This document shows, in pieces, positions 8,051 through 17,654 of a stretch of 64,000 bases of DNA. A model generated the notes under the pieces. That model made no database searches. It saw nothing but the letters and a program-made list of their open reading frames with translations, and was not told where the DNA came from. This stretch comes from Lederbergia sp. NSJ-179. Lineage in GTDB: Bacteria; Bacillota; Bacilli; Bacillales; Bacillaceae_C. The DNA is taken from assembly GCF_022867885.1 (NCBI RefSeq), contig NZ_JALIFP010000001.1, forward strand, positions 1 to 64,000. Reading direction: 5' to 3'. A program made the translations under genes and the position numbers. The number at the start of each line of letters is the position of its first letter. The stretch's first letter is position 1.

Positions 8051-9157
8051 TTGACCAATTTAAAGAAGACTCCTTTGTATTCGCTTTATCAGGAAATGGG
8101 AGTAAAAACAATTGATTTTGGGGGCTGGGATTTACCGGTTCAGTTTTCGAGTATTAAGAAAGAGCATCATGCGGTTAGAACGAATGCGGGGTTATTCGAT
8201 GTTTCTCATATGGGGGAACTGATCGTCAAAGGAGAGGATAGCCTGCCTTTTTTGCAAAAAATGATGATAAATGATTTATCGAAATTAACAGTTGGTGCTG
8301 CGATGTATACGCCGATGTGTGATGAAAATGGAGGAGTTGTCGACGATCTTCTTGTGTACAGACTCAAAGAAGCTGAATATTTTCTAGTCGTGAATGCCGC
8401 CAATACAAAAAAAGATGAAGAATGGCTAAGGAAACATGCAGAAGGAAAGGTGGAAGTGATCAATGTCTCCCATCAATATGCTTTATTAGCGATTCAAGGT
8501 CCGAAGGCGCAACGTATTCTTCAGAAATTAGTGAGGAACGAAGATATACAAGCACTGAAGTTTTTTCAATTTTTTAACCAAGTGGATATAAATGGGAGCC
8601 CGGCCATAATTTCCCGAACAGGGTATACAGGGGAGGATGGTTTTGAAATTTATTGTATGTCGGAAGCTGCTCCCGATATTTGGAAGAAATTGCTTGAAGT
8701 TGGCGAGGAAGATGGTTTGCTTCCATGTGGATTAGGGGCAAGAGATACTCTCCGTTTTGAAGCAGGTCTCCCTTTATATGGGCAAGAATTATCGGCGCAG
8801 ATCACCCCTCTTGAAGCGGGGATCGGTTTTGCTGTTAAGTTGAATAAAGACGCAAATTTTATTGGGAAATCAGCACTCAAGGCACAGAAAGCCAAAGGGA
8901 TTCCGCGTAAAAATATCGGAATTGAAATGATCGATCGCGGCATTCCAAGGCATGGGTATAAACTTTATTCGGGAGAGAGGGAAGTTGGCATAGTGACCTC
9001 AGGAACGCAATCCCCTACTTTGAAAAAAAATATGGGCCTCGCTTTGGTTCAGACAGAATATGCCAAATTGGGTGCGGAATTAGAAGTGGAAATACGTGGA
9101 AAACGGCTGAAAGCTAAAGTGATTTCGACACCGTTTTATAAGCGTTCCAGAAATTAG
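8051..9157 (+). CDS. gcvT: Glycine cleavage system T protein (aminomethyltransferase)
   Basis: Transfers the methylene group from aminomethyl-lipoyl GcvH to tetrahydrofolate, releasing ammonia. It has 368 residues (usual about 362-370), beginning [32 protein letters not shown]. The conserved [10 protein letters not shown] and the folate-domain segment [20 protein letters not shown] are present. The start is TTG at 8051 after AAAGGGGAAAGG. First gene of the riboswitch-controlled operon. Confidence 0.96.
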   Translation: MTNLKKTPLYSLYQEMGVKTIDFGGWDLPVQFSSIKKEHHAVRTNAGLFDVSHMGELIVKGEDSLPFLQKMMINDLSKLTVGAAMYTPMCDENGGVVDDLLVYRLKEAEYFLVVNAANTKKDEEWLRKHAEGKVEVINVSHQYALLAIQGPKAQRILQKLVRNEDIQALKFFQFFNQVDINGSPAIISRTGYTGEDGFEIYCMSEAAPDIWKKLLEVGEEDGLLPCGLGARDTLRFEAGLPLYGQELSAQITPLEAGIGFAVKLNKDANFIGKSALKAQKAKGIPRKNIGIEMIDRGIPRHGYKLYSGEREVGIVTSGTQSPTLKKNMGLALVQTEYAKLGAELEVEIRGKRLKAKVISTPFYKRSRN

Positions 9158-9174
9158 AAGGGAGAAAGAGGAAT

Positions 9175-10542
9175 ATGCTACAGCATCGTTATTTGCCGAT
9201 GACCAAACAGGATCAGGAAGAAATGCTGAAAGTGATCGGTGTACAATCCATTGACGAACTTTTTGCTGCTATACCGGAAAAGGTTCGCTTTCAAGGGGAA
9301 TACAAGCTAAAAAAAGCAAAATCTGAGCCAGAGCTATTGCGGGAACTAAGCCGGTTGGCGGCTAAAAATGCCGATACGAAACAATATACCTCTTTTTTAG
9401 GGGCAGGTGTCTATGATCATTACATCCCAACAATTGTTGATCATGTTATTTCGCGGTCGGAATTCTATACAGCTTACACGCCCTACCAACCAGAAATATC
9501 GCAAGGGGAGCTCCAAGCTATTTTTCAGTTTCAGACAATGATTTGTGAGCTAACTGGAATGGCGGTTGCTAATTCATCCATGTATGATGGAGGAACCTCA
9601 TTGGCTGAAGCAGCCATGCTATGTGCAGGCCAAACACGGCGGAAAAAAATTCTTGTCTCGAAAACCGTTCATCCTGAATCACGTGCTGTTTTACACACCT
9701 ATGCAAAAGGCCAAAACATCGAGGTTATTGAAATTCCGTATAAAGACGGAGTGACTGATATAGAAGCTTTAGAAGCCGAATTAAATGAAGATGTGGCCGG
9801 ACTTATTATTCAGTACCCTAATTTTTTCGGTCAAGTGGAGCCTTTAAAAGAGATAGAACCACTGATCCATGAGCAAAAAGGACTGTTCATTGTCTCTAGT
9901 AATCCACTTGCTTTAGGATTATTAACGCCTCCAGGGACATTTGGGGCGGATATCGTTGTAGGGGATGTGCAAGTATTTGGGATTCCCGCCTCATTCGGCG
10001 GTCCACATTGCGGTTATTTTGCCGTCACGGAAAAGCTAATGCGAAAAATACCAGGCAGGCTTGTCGGTCAAACGGTTGATGAAGATGGAAAACGCGGCTT
10101 TGTCTTGACACTTCAAGCGCGTGAACAGCATATTCGCCGTGATAAGGCGACATCCAATATTTGTTCGAATCAAGCGTTGAATGCTTTAGCCTCCTCTGTG
10201 GCACTCTCAGCACTTGGTAAACAAGGTGTCCAAGAAATGGCTCATCAAAATTGGCAAAAAACTCATTTTGCGATGGAAATTTTTAAAGAGAAAGGGTTTG
10301 AGCTGCCTTTCCACGGTCCGCATTTTAATGAATTTGTTGTCAATATAAAAACCTCTGTCCGTGATTTGAATAAAAAGCTGATGGAGCAAGGGATCATCGG
10401 CGGCTATGACTTAGGACGGGAGTATCCTGAACTGGCAGATCATATGTTGATTGCCGTTACAGAACTTAGAACAAGAGAAGAGCTAGAAGATTTTGCAAAG
10501 GAAATGGGGGATATCTGTGAGTCAAATTCCATTAATTTTTGA
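9175..10542 (+). CDS. gcvPA: Glycine dehydrogenase (decarboxylating) subunit 1
   Basis: The alpha subunit of the split P protein, which decarboxylates glycine and passes the aminomethyl group to lipoyl-GcvH. It has 455 residues, starting [19 protein letters not shown], with the fold-type I segment SLGAG-like [17 protein letters not shown] and [16 protein letters not shown]. The Lys-PLP site is in the other subunit. It overlaps gcvPB by 26 bases. Confidence 0.95.
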   Translation: MLQHRYLPMTKQDQEEMLKVIGVQSIDELFAAIPEKVRFQGEYKLKKAKSEPELLRELSRLAAKNADTKQYTSFLGAGVYDHYIPTIVDHVISRSEFYTAYTPYQPEISQGELQAIFQFQTMICELTGMAVANSSMYDGGTSLAEAAMLCAGQTRRKKILVSKTVHPESRAVLHTYAKGQNIEVIEIPYKDGVTDIEALEAELNEDVAGLIIQYPNFFGQVEPLKEIEPLIHEQKGLFIVSSNPLALGLLTPPGTFGADIVVGDVQVFGIPASFGGPHCGYFAVTEKLMRKIPGRLVGQTVDEDGKRGFVLTLQAREQHIRRDKATSNICSNQALNALASSVALSALGKQGVQEMAHQNWQKTHFAMEIFKEKGFELPFHGPHFNEFVVNIKTSVRDLNKKLMEQGIIGGYDLGREYPELADHMLIAVTELRTREELEDFAKEMGDICESNSINF

Positions 10543-11974
10543 ACGATCGACACCTGGAAGGATTGGCTATAGTCTTCCTGCACTAGATGTGCCAGAAGTG
10601 GATGTAAGGGAAAATATGCCTGAAGAATACATTCGTGTACAGGCTCCAGAACTACCAGAAGTATCTGAGCTTGATATCATCCGCCATTTTACAGAGCTTT
10701 CCACTCATAATCATGGGGTTGATTCTGGCTTTTATCCGCTTGGGTCTTGTACAATGAAATATAATCCAAAAATCAATGAGCAAGTGGCTCGTTTTCCGGG
10801 CTTTTCTTCTATTCACCCCTATCAGCCTGAGTCTTCTGTTCAAGGGGCCTTGGAACTTATGTACGATTTACAAGAACATTTAGCTGAAATTACCGGTATG
10901 GATGAAGTAACGCTGCAGCCAGCAGCAGGCGCTCATGGAGAATGGACGGGTTTGATGATGATCCGCGCATTTCATGAAGCGAACGGTGATTTTGAGCGGA
11001 CAAAAGTGATTGTACCGGATTCCGCGCATGGCACAAATCCAGCTTCTGCCACGGTTGCAGGATTTGAGACAGTGACAGTTCGGTCAGGTCCAGATGGATT
11101 AGTGGATATTGAGGATCTGAAAACATTAGTAGGATCAGATACGGCGGCGCTAATGCTGACAAATCCAAACACTTTGGGATTATTTGAAGAACGAATTTTA
11201 GAAATGGCGGAAATTGTTCATAAAGCTGGCGGAAAGCTTTATTATGACGGGGCTAATTTGAATGCGGTGATGTCGAAGGTCCGGCCGGGTGACATGGGAT
11301 TTGATGTCGTTCATTTAAATCTTCATAAAACATTTACGGGCCCACATGGCGGCGGAGGTCCAGGATCAGGACCAGTTGGGGTGAAAGAGGATTTCATTCC
11401 GTTTTTGCCCAAACCAATTTTGACGAAAAAGAAGGATCAATTTGTTTTCGACGATGATCGCCCTCAATCAATCGGCCGTGTAAAACCATTTTATGGAAAC
11501 TTTGGCATTAATGTCCGAGCTTATACGTATATTCGGTCGTTGGGAGCGGATGGGTTAAAAGCTGTCTCCGAATATGCGGTTTTAAATGCAAATTATATGA
11601 TGCGAAAGCTTGCGGATTACTTTGATTTGCCCTATGATCGCCATTGTATGCACGAATTTGTTTTAAGTGGGAAGCGGCAGAAAAAATTAGGTGTTCGGAC
11701 ATTGGATATCGCAAAAAGATTATTAGATTTTGGCTTCCATCCGCCAACAATCTATTTTCCCCTTATTGTCGAAGAGGGGATGATGTTGGAGCCGACAGAA
11801 ACAGAATCAAAAGAAACATTAGATGCTTTTATTGATGTCATGATTCAAATCGCTAAAGAAGCAGAAGAAAATCCAGAAATTGTCCAGGAAGCACCACATA
11901 CAACGATTGTCAAACGCTTAGATGAAACTCAGGCGGCTAGAAAGCCTGTATTGCGTTATAGAAAAGAAGGATAA
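10517..11974 (+). CDS. gcvPB: Glycine dehydrogenase (decarboxylating) subunit 2
   Basis: PLP-bearing beta subunit of the P protein. The cofactor lysine is in [16 protein letters not shown] (about residue 270), and SHGTNPAS-like [11 protein letters not shown] is present. 485 residues from the GTG at 10517, which lies 6 bases after GGGGG; an in-frame ATG at 10493 lies further inside gcvPA with no ribosome-binding site. gcvH and lipoylation genes are not in this window. Confidence 0.95.
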   Translation: MSQIPLIFERSTPGRIGYSLPALDVPEVDVRENMPEEYIRVQAPELPEVSELDIIRHFTELSTHNHGVDSGFYPLGSCTMKYNPKINEQVARFPGFSSIHPYQPESSVQGALELMYDLQEHLAEITGMDEVTLQPAAGAHGEWTGLMMIRAFHEANGDFERTKVIVPDSAHGTNPASATVAGFETVTVRSGPDGLVDIEDLKTLVGSDTAALMLTNPNTLGLFEERILEMAEIVHKAGGKLYYDGANLNAVMSKVRPGDMGFDVVHLNLHKTFTGPHGGGGPGSGPVGVKEDFIPFLPKPILTKKKDQFVFDDDRPQSIGRVKPFYGNFGINVRAYTYIRSLGADGLKAVSEYAVLNANYMMRKLADYFDLPYDRHCMHEFVLSGKRQKKLGVRTLDIAKRLLDFGFHPPTIYFPLIVEEGMMLEPTETESKETLDAFIDVMIQIAKEAEENPEIVQEAPHTTIVKRLDETQAARKPVLRYRKEG

Positions 11975-11976
11975 TG

Positions 11977-11999
11977 TAGAAACACCGCAGAAAATAAAG
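11977..11999. repeat. Left copy of 23-bp direct repeat
   Basis: Identical, base for base, to 13501-13523; the copies start TAGAAACACCGC and end AAAATAAAG. Bases beyond each end differ. The two copies bracket the 1.5-kb segment with the PD-(D/E)XK gene, so they look like a target duplication or recombination footprint. Confidence 0.9.
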
Positions 12000-12037
12000 A
12001 ACCAGTTAGAAAGGGAGGATCCCTTCTAACTGGTTCT
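11998..12037 (-). terminator. Strong terminator between gcvPB and the nuclease gene
   Basis: Near-perfect hairpin AGAACCAGTTAGAA...GGGA / TCCC TTCTAACTGGTTCT with one unpaired A. Read on the minus strand it is followed by TTTATTTT, so it best serves the minus-strand nuclease gene. It can also insulate gcvPB. Confidence 0.85.
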
Positions 12038-12047
12038 GTTCTCTCAT

Positions 12048-13337
12048 TTATTTTGCATGCCTGTTACGAATTACTTCGACTTCCTCTATATCCAAACCAG
12101 TCGATTCGGCGACAAATTCAATGTCCAATCCTTTTTTAATAAGACGTAAAGCTGTGTCTTTTTGTTCTATTCTCCATTTCTCTTCTCTTTGACTAATTTC
12201 CTTCTCCTTCTGTCTTAACTCTTTTTCTTTTTGCTGGAGATCCTGTTTTTCTTGTTCAAGCTCTTTCTTCCCGTGTTCAAGTTCTTTCTTCCCGTGTTCA
12301 AGTTCTTTCTTCCCATGTTCAAGTTCTTTCTTCCCGTGTTCAAGTTCTTTCTTCCCATGTTCAAGTTCTTTCTTCCCATGTTCAATCTCTTTTTTTCCAT
12401 GTTCAATCTTTTTTTGCCCCTGCTCAATCTCTCGTTTCATGGCTTCCATATTGTTTCGAAACGATTCTTCATCCATCACACGCTTTAGACGCGATTCGTA
12501 AGCAAGCCATTGTTCATGATCCATACTCAATTCTGTCCAGCTTTCAAAAGCGTCGCGTAGTGCCTCATCTTTCATGGCGATTTCCTCCAATTCTTTGTAT
12601 ATTTCATCATAAACTTTCTTGTTTCGATGATCTACCATACCGAGCATGAGAAGCCACCTAGCTAACACATCATTCCACGGATCCAGCTTATCCTCTTGCC
12701 AAGCTTGTATTAGCTTGGTCATTTCAATAAAATGAAATTCCATTGTATTAGTTAACTTGAAATGTTCATCATCTTCATATAAATGGAAAGAGGTATGAAA
12801 GCGCTCTGTTTGGGGCAGTAGATTGAAATTCAGAATATTTATCGCGATCACTGGCTGTAATTCATGATAATCCATCCCTCTTGTAAAAGGATTTCTATAT
12901 ACACCAGCCCAGTAATAAATAGAACGTTTAATCATATTATATTTATTCGTGAATTGAACTTCCACATTAATTTGTTCATCCGCATCTGTCACAACCAACA
13001 GATCTAGTCTCGACTGCTTATCATCCGCATATTCTCCACCTGCCTCGATATTGGTGAAAAGGATATCTTTGATTCGATTCCTACCTGTTTTTTGCAAAAT
13101 CGCGTTCAAAAATATGATGGTGATCTTCTTATTTTTTTCACTTCCAAAGAGTTGTTTGAAAGCGTAATCAATCTTCAAATCCATTAATTTTTCCAGAGGT
13201 ATCTGTTTGAGTAATCTTGTTCTTGCACTCTCCCTTGTTTTCCGTGGCTGCTTGTTATAGTTATTGGGTTTTTCTCTCACTTGACTCACTATGGTAAATT
13301 CGGCAGGTTTTTCATAATATAATTCCGCTAATGCCAT
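12048..13337 (-). CDS. PD-(D/E)XK nuclease family transposase (Rpn-like)
   Basis: 429 residues. The central domain matches the PDDEXK_2/Rpn group: MDLKIDYAFKQLFGSEKNK start motif, then LDLLVVTDADEQINVEVQ with the catalytic Asp and E-x-Q pair, and KRSIYYWAGVYRNPFTRG. Rpn proteins are DNA endonucleases that promote RecA-independent recombination. The C-terminal third is a long charged coiled coil with seven perfect-length heptads (I/L)EHGKKE, then a short helical tail. Start ATG at 13337 (MALAELYYEKPAEF) follows AAAGGA at about 10 bases; ATG 13373 upstream lacks a site. It is the sole gene of the inserted segment. Confidence 0.85.
   Translation of the reverse strand: MALAELYYEKPAEFTIVSQVREKPNNYNKQPRKTRESARTRLLKQIPLEKLMDLKIDYAFKQLFGSEKNKKITIIFLNAILQKTGRNRIKDILFTNIEAGGEYADDKQSRLDLLVVTDADEQINVEVQFTNKYNMIKRSIYYWAGVYRNPFTRGMDYHELQPVIAINILNFNLLPQTERFHTSFHLYEDDEHFKLTNTMEFHFIEMTKLIQAWQEDKLDPWNDVLARWLLMLGMVDHRNKKVYDEIYKELEEIAMKDEALRDAFESWTELSMDHEQWLAYESRLKRVMDEESFRNNMEAMKREIEQGQKKIEHGKKEIEHGKKELEHGKKELEHGKKELEHGKKELEHGKKELEHGKKELEQEKQDLQQKEKELRQKEKEISQREEKWRIEQKDTALRLIKKGLDIEFVAESTGLDIEEVEVIRNRHAK
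12261..12407. repeat. 21-bp tandem repeat inside the nuclease gene
   Basis: Seven consecutive 21-bp units (for example 12261-12281) encode seven copies of the heptad (I/L)EHGKKE. Units differ at a few bases (CCCGTG or CCCATG, CTC or TTC). An in-frame minisatellite of this kind can change copy number by slippage, which would lengthen or shorten the coiled coil in steps of seven residues. Confidence 0.92.
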
Positions 13338-13500
13338 GAGAACACGTCCTTTGTATATGATGAGGACTGACAAGGAAGAGTATCTAAAGATAGTATAACA
13401 GATCTCTTTTACAAAACAAGTGTTCTTGATTTAAAAATTGGGTAGATGTGAGAAAACCATTTGTTAGTCGAACCTGCTCAATATTTCATCTGATTGGTTT

Positions 13501-13523
13501 TAGAAACACCGCAGAAAATAAAG
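13501..13523. repeat. Right copy of 23-bp direct repeat
   Basis: Perfect copy of 11977-11999. This copy lies in an intact hairpin (13505-13537), while the left copy holds only one arm of it, so the right copy is probably the original site. Confidence 0.9.
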
Positions 13524-13537
13524 TTATCTGCGGTGTT
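13505..13537. terminator. Hairpin upstream of the yqhL stop, probably the original gcvPB/yqhL terminator
   Basis: Perfect 11-bp stem AACACCGCAGA / TCTGCGGTGTT with an 11-base loop, 5 bases from the 3' end of the minus-strand yqhL. The T-tract is poor on both strands. Confidence 0.6.
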
Positions 13538-13541
13538 TGTA

Positions 13542-13937
13542 TTAGCTGTTATATTTTTTCGTCGTTTTTATTTTCCCTGTCCATTTTTTGAAGCCACCTT
13601 GTAGTTGGAAAAGCTGTTTGTATCCTTTTTTGTAAAGCATTTGTGCGGCTCTCCCACTGCGCATGCCACTTTGGCAATAAAGATACACCGGTTTATCGGG
13701 ACGAATTTCTTTCATTCTGTTTTTTAATTGGGAAACCGGGATATTGCGAGCACCTAGAATATGACCGGCATCAAATTCATTCGTTTCGCGCACATCAATC
13801 AATTGCGCTTTTCGATAGCCAGCACGAAATTCCTCTTCTGAAAGTGTTTTTAAAATTTTCTTTTGATGAAAATAATTATATAGGGAAAATATGATAAGGA
13901 TTCCCAAAATAATAAGTAACGTATATAAAGCTGTCAA
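13542..13937 (-). CDS. yqhL: Membrane-anchored rhodanese-like protein YqhL
   Basis: Rhodanese (sulfurtransferase-fold) domain of about 95 residues behind one N-terminal membrane helix (MTALYTLLIILGILIIFSLY). The active-site loop CQSGMRSGRA with its cysteine is intact (about residues 88-97), and the CH2 motif DVRETNEFDAGHI is present. 131 residues. The start is TTG at 13937 after GGGGGAAG. In B. subtilis yqhL follows gcvPB convergently; here the inserted nuclease segment separates them. The natural substrate is unknown. Confidence 0.92.
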   Translation of the reverse strand: MTALYTLLIILGILIIFSLYNYFHQKKILKTLSEEEFRAGYRKAQLIDVRETNEFDAGHILGARNIPVSQLKNRMKEIRPDKPVYLYCQSGMRSGRAAQMLYKKGYKQLFQLQGGFKKWTGKIKTTKKYNS

Positions 13938-14089
13938 TTTTTTTCTTCCCCCCTCTAGTAAACAACCCTAACTTTTATTATATTATTCAAGGCGGCCTTT
14001 ATCAAAATTTTTATTTCAAAAATAGGCTTTATAAAAGGATTATAAGACCCAAAATCGAGAAACTCTCCCAAAATGATCTTTATGGAAGG

Positions 14090-14173
14090 CTTATAAGAGA
14101 TTAAACTTCGCTATAAGGGATTAAAACCAACCTATAAGGGATTAAAACCAACCTATAAGGGATTAAACCCTTT
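14090..14173. repeat. Four 21-bp tandem units before the nrdJ promoter
   Basis: Four units of 21 bases built on CTATAAGGGATTAAAACCAAC (14090, 14111, 14132, 14153). Units 2 and 3 are identical; 1 and 4 diverge at their 3' half. A related ATTATAAGACC lies at about 14040. The array ends 5 bases before the nrdJ -35 box. It is too short and too regular for CRISPR; a protein-binding or slippage-prone array is possible. Confidence 0.85.
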
Positions 14174-14177
14174 TTAC

Positions 14178-14228
14178 TTGATTTACAATATATTGTGTGA
14201 TGATAATGGTATAGAAGCAATATATAGT
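14178..14228 (+). promoter_or_regulatory. nrdJ promoter with paired NrdR boxes
   Basis: Sigma-A promoter TTGATT (14178-14183), 18 bases, GATAAT (14202-14207). ACAATATATTGT (14185-14196), a perfect palindrome fitting the NrdR box, fills the spacer. A second box GCAATATATAGT starts at 14217, exactly 32 bases later, the three-turn spacing typical of NrdR sites. NrdR, an ATP/dATP-sensing repressor of ribonucleotide reductase genes, is therefore expected to repress nrdJ. The nrdR gene is not in the window. Confidence 0.85.
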
Positions 14229-14287
14229 GTTTTGAGTGAATGGAAGGCTGAAAAGTAACTCTGAAAGAGCAGAGAGGAGATAAGATC

Positions 14288-17200
14288 ATGACCACCGTCT
14301 ATGAACAATATTCAGATTTGAATATGGAAAGATTGAATAAGGATATTCGACAATTTCACCAAGTATATCCCATTACAGCCGACATGAAGATCACACATAA
14401 GGGAGTATCTAGACTTGTTATGATTGATCGATACGCATTCAAAGATACAGAAAAGATAACCTTAGCTGCTGGTGATTTTGTCGTATTAACGATTAAAGAA
14501 GATCCGAAATTTCCGGCAAGAGGGCTTGGTTTTATCCAGTCGATTGACTGGGAAGCGAATACGGCAAAAGTACTTGTTGAAGAAGAATTTCGTCATTCTT
14601 TGGATGAGGCGGAAGAAAGAAAGACTGGACTCATCGTTCGTCCTCTTGATGTCATCGAAAAACCGTTGGAAGTTTTTTATGAACAAATTACGAAAAGAAA
14701 TGCGAGCGGTTTGGCTGCCGTGGAAGTGACAGAAGAAAAAAGAAAAGAATGGTTTGAAAAATTTTATCGGGAACTTTCCAGCTTGAATTTTATTCCGGCG
14801 GGACGGGTTTTATATGGAGCGGGCTCTGAAACGGACGTTACGTATTTTAATTGTTACGTGATGCCTTTTGTCCCAGATTCTAGGGAAGGCATTTCCGAAC
14901 ATCGGAAGCAGGTAATGGAAATTATGAGTAGAGGCGGGGGAGTCGGAACAAACGGATCCACTCTAAGACCGCGGAATACACTTGCCCGTGGTGTGAATGG
15001 AAAATCATCTGGATCTGTTTCCTGGCTTGATGATATTGCAAAGCTCACCCATTTAGTAGAACAAGGTGGATCAAGACGTGGTATTCGCATAAGGTGCCTC
15101 GTCTCTAAATAAACCTCGTGAATTGCTGGGAACTCTTTAAATGACTTGCTGGCTACAACGTAACTGGAAACAGTAAGCGTGAAGGCTAGAAAACAGTAAG
15201 GGGACAAAGACAATCAGCAGCCAAGCGCCTGTTACATGGCGAAGGTTCAACGACCATCGAAAGCACACAATATGTGGAAGCGAGTAGAGTAGGAATCAAG
15301 TGATTCCGAAGTGCGAGGACACTCAGATGAGTGTAAGATATGGTCTGAACTCTAGGGTGACTTAGAGAGTTGATCCAACGAATCAACGAAACATTATTGG
15401 CTCAGATGATCATGTTGGCGGATTGGCATCCCGACATTATTGAATTTATCATTTCCAAAATGCAAAACCCACGAATTTTAAGATTTTTAATTGAAAATAC
15501 GGAAGATCCTATTGTTAAAAAACATGCCAGAGATAAGCTGAAATTTACGCCATTAACACAAACAGAAGAAGCTATGTATCAAGGAATTCTGAACTATCGT
15601 AATATGCCGGGATATGGTGGCTTTGATGAAGCAATTTTCCGCGAAGCAGAGGAAAAGCTAAATGAAGGCGGAACGTATTCTGTGCATAACGCCGAATTTC
15701 TTACTGGAGCGAATATATCGGTCTGTTTGACAAAAGAATTTATGGAAGCTGTCGATCATGATAAGGAATATGAGCTGCGTTTTCCAGATGTGGAAAATTA
15801 CGATGAAGAAGCCATGAAGATTTATAATGAAGAGTGGCATAAGGTTGGGGATGTACGTGAATGGGAAAAACTTGGTCATAAACTACGTACATACCGAAAA
15901 ATCAAAGCAAAAGAGCTGTGGAATCTGATTAATATTTGTGCCACATATTCAGCAGAACCAGGCATTTTCTTCATCGATAATGCGAATGAAATGACCAATG
16001 CGAAAGCATACGGACAAAAAGTTGTTGCAACAAATCCGTGTGGTGGAGTTCGCCTCACGCTAAACATTGCGGGATAAAGCGGGAAGGCTGAGACGCTAAT
16101 CCGAACCGAAGGCTAAACGTAAAACTTTAGTCAGGGGCAACGCATAGCAGGTGAAACTGTTCGTGATTTGAGCAGAATATAATCTTGCCACGAGACCGCA
16201 ACATTATAATTGATAATGAAAATATATGCTGAACTTACAGGAACTCAACTGTAAGAACTAAAGGATAAAAAGCCTTTAGGTTAACAATAAATCCGGAACA
16301 ACCACTCGCACCATATTCTGTTTGCAATCTGGCGGCTGTTAATCTAGCGAATATGGCAGATAAAGAAAAGAAAACTGTTGATTTTGAAAAACTAAGACAA
16401 ACGGTAAAAATCGGTGTAAGAATGCAGGATAACGTCATTAACGCAACCCCATATTTCTTAGAAGACAATAAAAAACAAGCACTTGGTGAAAGACGTGTCG
16501 GTCTTGGTGTGATGGGGCTTGCGGATCTTTTAATCTATTGTGAAAAGGAATATGGATCAGCCGAAGGAAATAAGCTCGTTGATCAAGTGTTTAAAACGAT
16601 TGCGACAGAAGCTTATCGCGAATCGATTGAAATCGCCAAAGAAAAAGGCAGTTTCCCATTCTTACAAGGGGAGACTGAGGAAGAAACGAATCAATTACGT
16701 CAAGCCTTTATTGAAACAGGTTATATGAAACGGATGCCGGAGGATATAAGGAAAGATATTTTAGAATACGGTATTCGTAACTCACATCTACTGACTGTGG
16801 CTCCGACTGGATCCACTGGTACTTTGATTGGCGTAAGTACAGGTTTAGAACCTTATTTCTCTTTTACGTATTATCGCAGTGGCCGTCTTGGAAAGTTTAT
16901 TGAAGTCAAAGCCGATATTGTGAAGGAATATTTGCAAGCAAATCCTGATGTGGATCCAGACCATTTACCAGAATGGTTTGTTACATCGATGAGTCTAGCA
17001 CCTGAAGCCCATGCCGATGTGCAATGTGTGATACAACGGTGGATCGATAGTTCGATTTCAAAAACAGTCAATGCGCCGAAAGGTTATACAGTCGAACAAG
17101 TGCAAAAGGTTTATGAGCGACTCTATCGAGGAGGAGCGAAAGGCGGAACGGTGTATGTTGACGGAAGCCGTGACTCTCAGGTCCTTACATTGAAAGCAGA

Positions 17201-17405
17201 AGATAATACAATGGAGACGAGTGAGCAGTTACAGTTTAGTGAACCAGTCGTGCTAGTGGATACCATTCAAGATCTCCGTTCAACAAGTGCCTTTGGCTCT
17301 GAAATTGGTGACATTTGCCCAGTCTGCCGTAAAGGACATGTCAAAGAAATTGGTGGCTGTCATACTTGTGACAATTGTAACGCCCAATTAAAATGTGGTT
17401 TATAA
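14288..17405 (+). CDS. nrdJ: Adenosylcobalamin-dependent ribonucleotide reductase, split by two group I introns
   Basis: Class II reductase making deoxyribonucleotides with coenzyme B12. The reading frame is restored exactly by joining 14288-15082, 15400-16044 and 16296-17405: 850 codons, 849 residues. The joins rebuild GGSRRG|AQMIMLADWHP and ATNPCG|EQPLAPYSVCNLAAVNLANM, both conserved in the family; the latter holds the radical-site region NPCG. The C-terminus CPVCRKGHVKEIGGCHTCDNCNAQLKCGL is the usual cysteine-rich redox tail. Start ATG 14288 after GAGAGGAG. Without splicing only 274 residues would be made (stop at 15112). Expression therefore needs intron removal and, from the upstream boxes, is under NrdR control. 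Confidence 0.93.
15083..15399 (+). ncRNA. Group I intron 1 in nrdJ (317 nt)
   Basis: It starts after the U of a Gly codon (GGT, 15080-15082) and ends in G (15399), as group I introns do. The exon end AGACGTGGT pairs with the internal guide GCCTCGTCT (15095-15103), placing the U opposite G. Core elements are visible: AATCAGCAGCCAAGC (about 15212), GTTCAACGACCATCGAAAG (15245) and AAGATATGGTCTGAAC (15335), whose ACCA/TGGT arms form P7. No endonuclease gene fits in it, so it is a bare self-splicing ribozyme. Confidence 0.93.
16045..16295 (+). ncRNA. Group I intron 2 in nrdJ (251 nt)
   Basis: Again inserted after the U of a GGT Gly codon (16042-16044) and ending in G at 16295. The exon end CGTGTGGT pairs with GCCTCACG (16053-16060), giving the U-G splice-site pair and the same internal U-U mismatch as in intron 1. 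I see P3 (GGCAA, about 16136, with TTGCC), P7 (TTTGAGCA with TGCTGAA and a bulged G) and P8 (CATTAT/ATAATG, about 16203-16219) in the group I order. It is very short and has no open reading frame. The primary core differs from intron 1, so it may be another subgroup. Confidence 0.82.
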
Positions 17406-17410
17406 CCGAA

Positions 17411-17446
17411 AAAAACTCCCAAATGTGCATTCATTCGGGAGTTTTT
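17411..17446 (+). terminator. nrdJ terminator
   Basis: AAAAACTCCC / GGGAGTTTTT with a 16-base loop, ending in T-rich sequence, 5 bases after the nrdJ stop codon. Confidence 0.9.
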
Positions 17447-17602
17447 ATTCTGCTAAAAAAGAGTATACTATACCCCTATTATGATGGATCCTAAAAAAAG
17501 AATGTTATGTATGTAACGAAGGAAAGGATTCTAGCACATGGAGAGCAGCAACTATAACTTCAAAGCTAGGTCACCTCTTGGTTTCTAATAGTTGAAGGAA
17601 AG

Positions 17603-17632
17603 TGTCACAAAAGTGTGGGGCCCACTCGTTAT
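17603..17632 (+). promoter_or_regulatory. Candidate autoregulated ECF promoter
   Basis: TGTCAC (17603-17608), 18 bases, CGTTAT (17627-17632), about 20 bases before the sigma gene. TGTCAC/CGT boxes resemble ECF-type promoters of Bacilli more than sigma-A sites. Autoregulation is inferred. Confidence 0.45.
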
Positions 17633-17654
17633 ATAGAGTGAAAGGAGGTATTAC

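Larger units (their letters stand above)
12000..13500. mobile_element. Putative 1.5-kb nuclease cassette inserted after gcvPB
   Basis: Segment lying exactly between the two 23-bp direct repeats. Its ends form an imperfect 11-bp inverted repeat: AACCAGTTAGA at 12000-12010 and TCTGATTGGTT at 13489-13499 (two mismatches). The only gene inside encodes a PD-(D/E)XK protein of a family annotated as putative transposases/recombination-promoting nucleases. In B. subtilis yqhL follows gcvPB directly, so this block is extra. The direct repeat is long for a simple transposon, so the mechanism is open. Confidence 0.55.

Noticed and set aside
12215-12488. Open frames on both strands across the heptad repeat
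   Set aside because: They are by-products of the 21-bp repeat, which stays open in several frames; only the minus-strand PD-(D/E)XK frame has conserved domains.
14090-14173. CRISPR-like short repeats
   Set aside because: Units are contiguous 21-mers without spacers and there are no cas genes nearby.
15083-16295. Stop codons and frame changes inside nrdJ, suggesting a pseudogene
   Set aside because: Both interruptions have exact group I intron borders and cores, and the joined exons give a complete, conserved protein.
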